Notes under the pieces: generated by a model | The model's input: the letters and a program-made list of their open reading frames with translations, nothing else | Told to the model about the DNA's origin: nothing | Databases searched by the model: none | Shown: positions 63,835-64,000 of the stretch, in pieces | How positions within the stretch are numbered: position 1 is the first letter of the stretch | Layout of the letters: each line of letters opens with the position of its first letter | Position numbers and translations under genes: made by a program | DNA from: Arthrobacter sp. 35W | Lineage (GTDB): Bacteria > Actinomycetota > Actinomycetes > Actinomycetales > Micrococcaceae | Assembly (NCBI RefSeq): GCF_000482545.1 | Contig: NZ_KI519454.1 | Location: 2,516,954-2,580,953 of the forward strand | Direction of reading: 5' to 3' | DNA: 64,000 nucleotides

Positions 63835-64000
63835 TTACCCGACTGTTATGGAACAACTTCCCCGGTGTGCCATGATGCCGCCCACCTCCAGAGGCCCGGA
63901 ACGCCTGGAATACATGCGCTTCAGGCGCTCCGTCCCTCCACACCTGGGTGGGATTCACGGGCAACGCACAGCAAAGCCCGCCCGGCCCCCGGCGCACCAT

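Noticed and set aside
63863-64000. Possible plus-strand gene start at the window edge
   Set aside because: The frame is open to the edge but has no ribosome site and no recognisable motif; too short to support.

Overview
This window is a high-GC actinobacterial chromosome segment, most like Arthrobacter or a close relative in the Micrococcaceae. The evidence is the SigR/RsrA thiol-stress pair beside aroA-rsgA-hisN, the 24-residue ribosomal protein bL37, a SAM-IV riboswitch, a DUF4193 zinc protein, a tmRNA whose tag reads ADSKRTDFALAA, and pervasive 1-4 base start/stop overlaps. I see no tRNA, rRNA, CRISPR array, transposase or prophage.

Bases 1-25000 are mostly housekeeping and small regulatory units. 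In order: a 5'-truncated SGNH-like protein; a DUF559 endonuclease-like gene with related palindromic repeats on both sides; a DUF4097-PadR operon with a twin operator on its promoter; a quinone-oxidoreductase-like gene; bL37; sigR-rsrA with a canonical SigR autopromoter; a DoxX protein; aroA-rsgA-hisN; a SAM-IV riboswitch ahead of a class V aminotransferase; a methyltransferase; an MntH transporter with a dyad operator, followed by a DtxR/MntR-type regulator; an acyl-CoA synthetase with a small membrane protein; small zinc or basic proteins; an HTH protein coupled to a membrane protein; an ArsR-type regulator with a START-like partner; and the tmRNA gene.

Bases 22700-34560 lie on the minus strand. 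They hold the translation and division cluster prfB-ftsE-ftsX-M23 hydrolase-smpB, followed by a CtaG-like protein and a GH3 hexosaminidase, and then a compact Tad/Flp secretion operon (tadA-tadB-tadC, a pilin-like protein, two TadE-like pseudopilins).

Bases 34750-44430 form an extracellular cell-wall island. Four secreted proteins carry C-terminal LGFP repeats: two NodB polysaccharide deacetylases, a CAP-domain protein and a GH25 lysozyme-like protein. A CHAD protein lies among them. The LGFP ends of the two deacetylases are encoded by perfectly identical 814-bp inverted repeats about 5.3 kb apart, so the intervening segment could invert by homologous recombination.

Bases 44430-63780 are a surface-polysaccharide locus: a Wzx-like flippase, GT2 glycosyltransferases, DUF2304, GtrA, two DUF6541 multispanning proteins, a GT-C-like protein, an OafA-SGNH acyltransferase, an isolated Tat-type binding lipoprotein, and a galactan module (ABC exporter Wzm/Wzt, GlfT2-like galactofuranosyltransferase, UDP-galactopyranose mutase). 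A reasonable working idea is that this locus makes a galactofuranose-containing wall polymer and that the LGFP proteins bind it.
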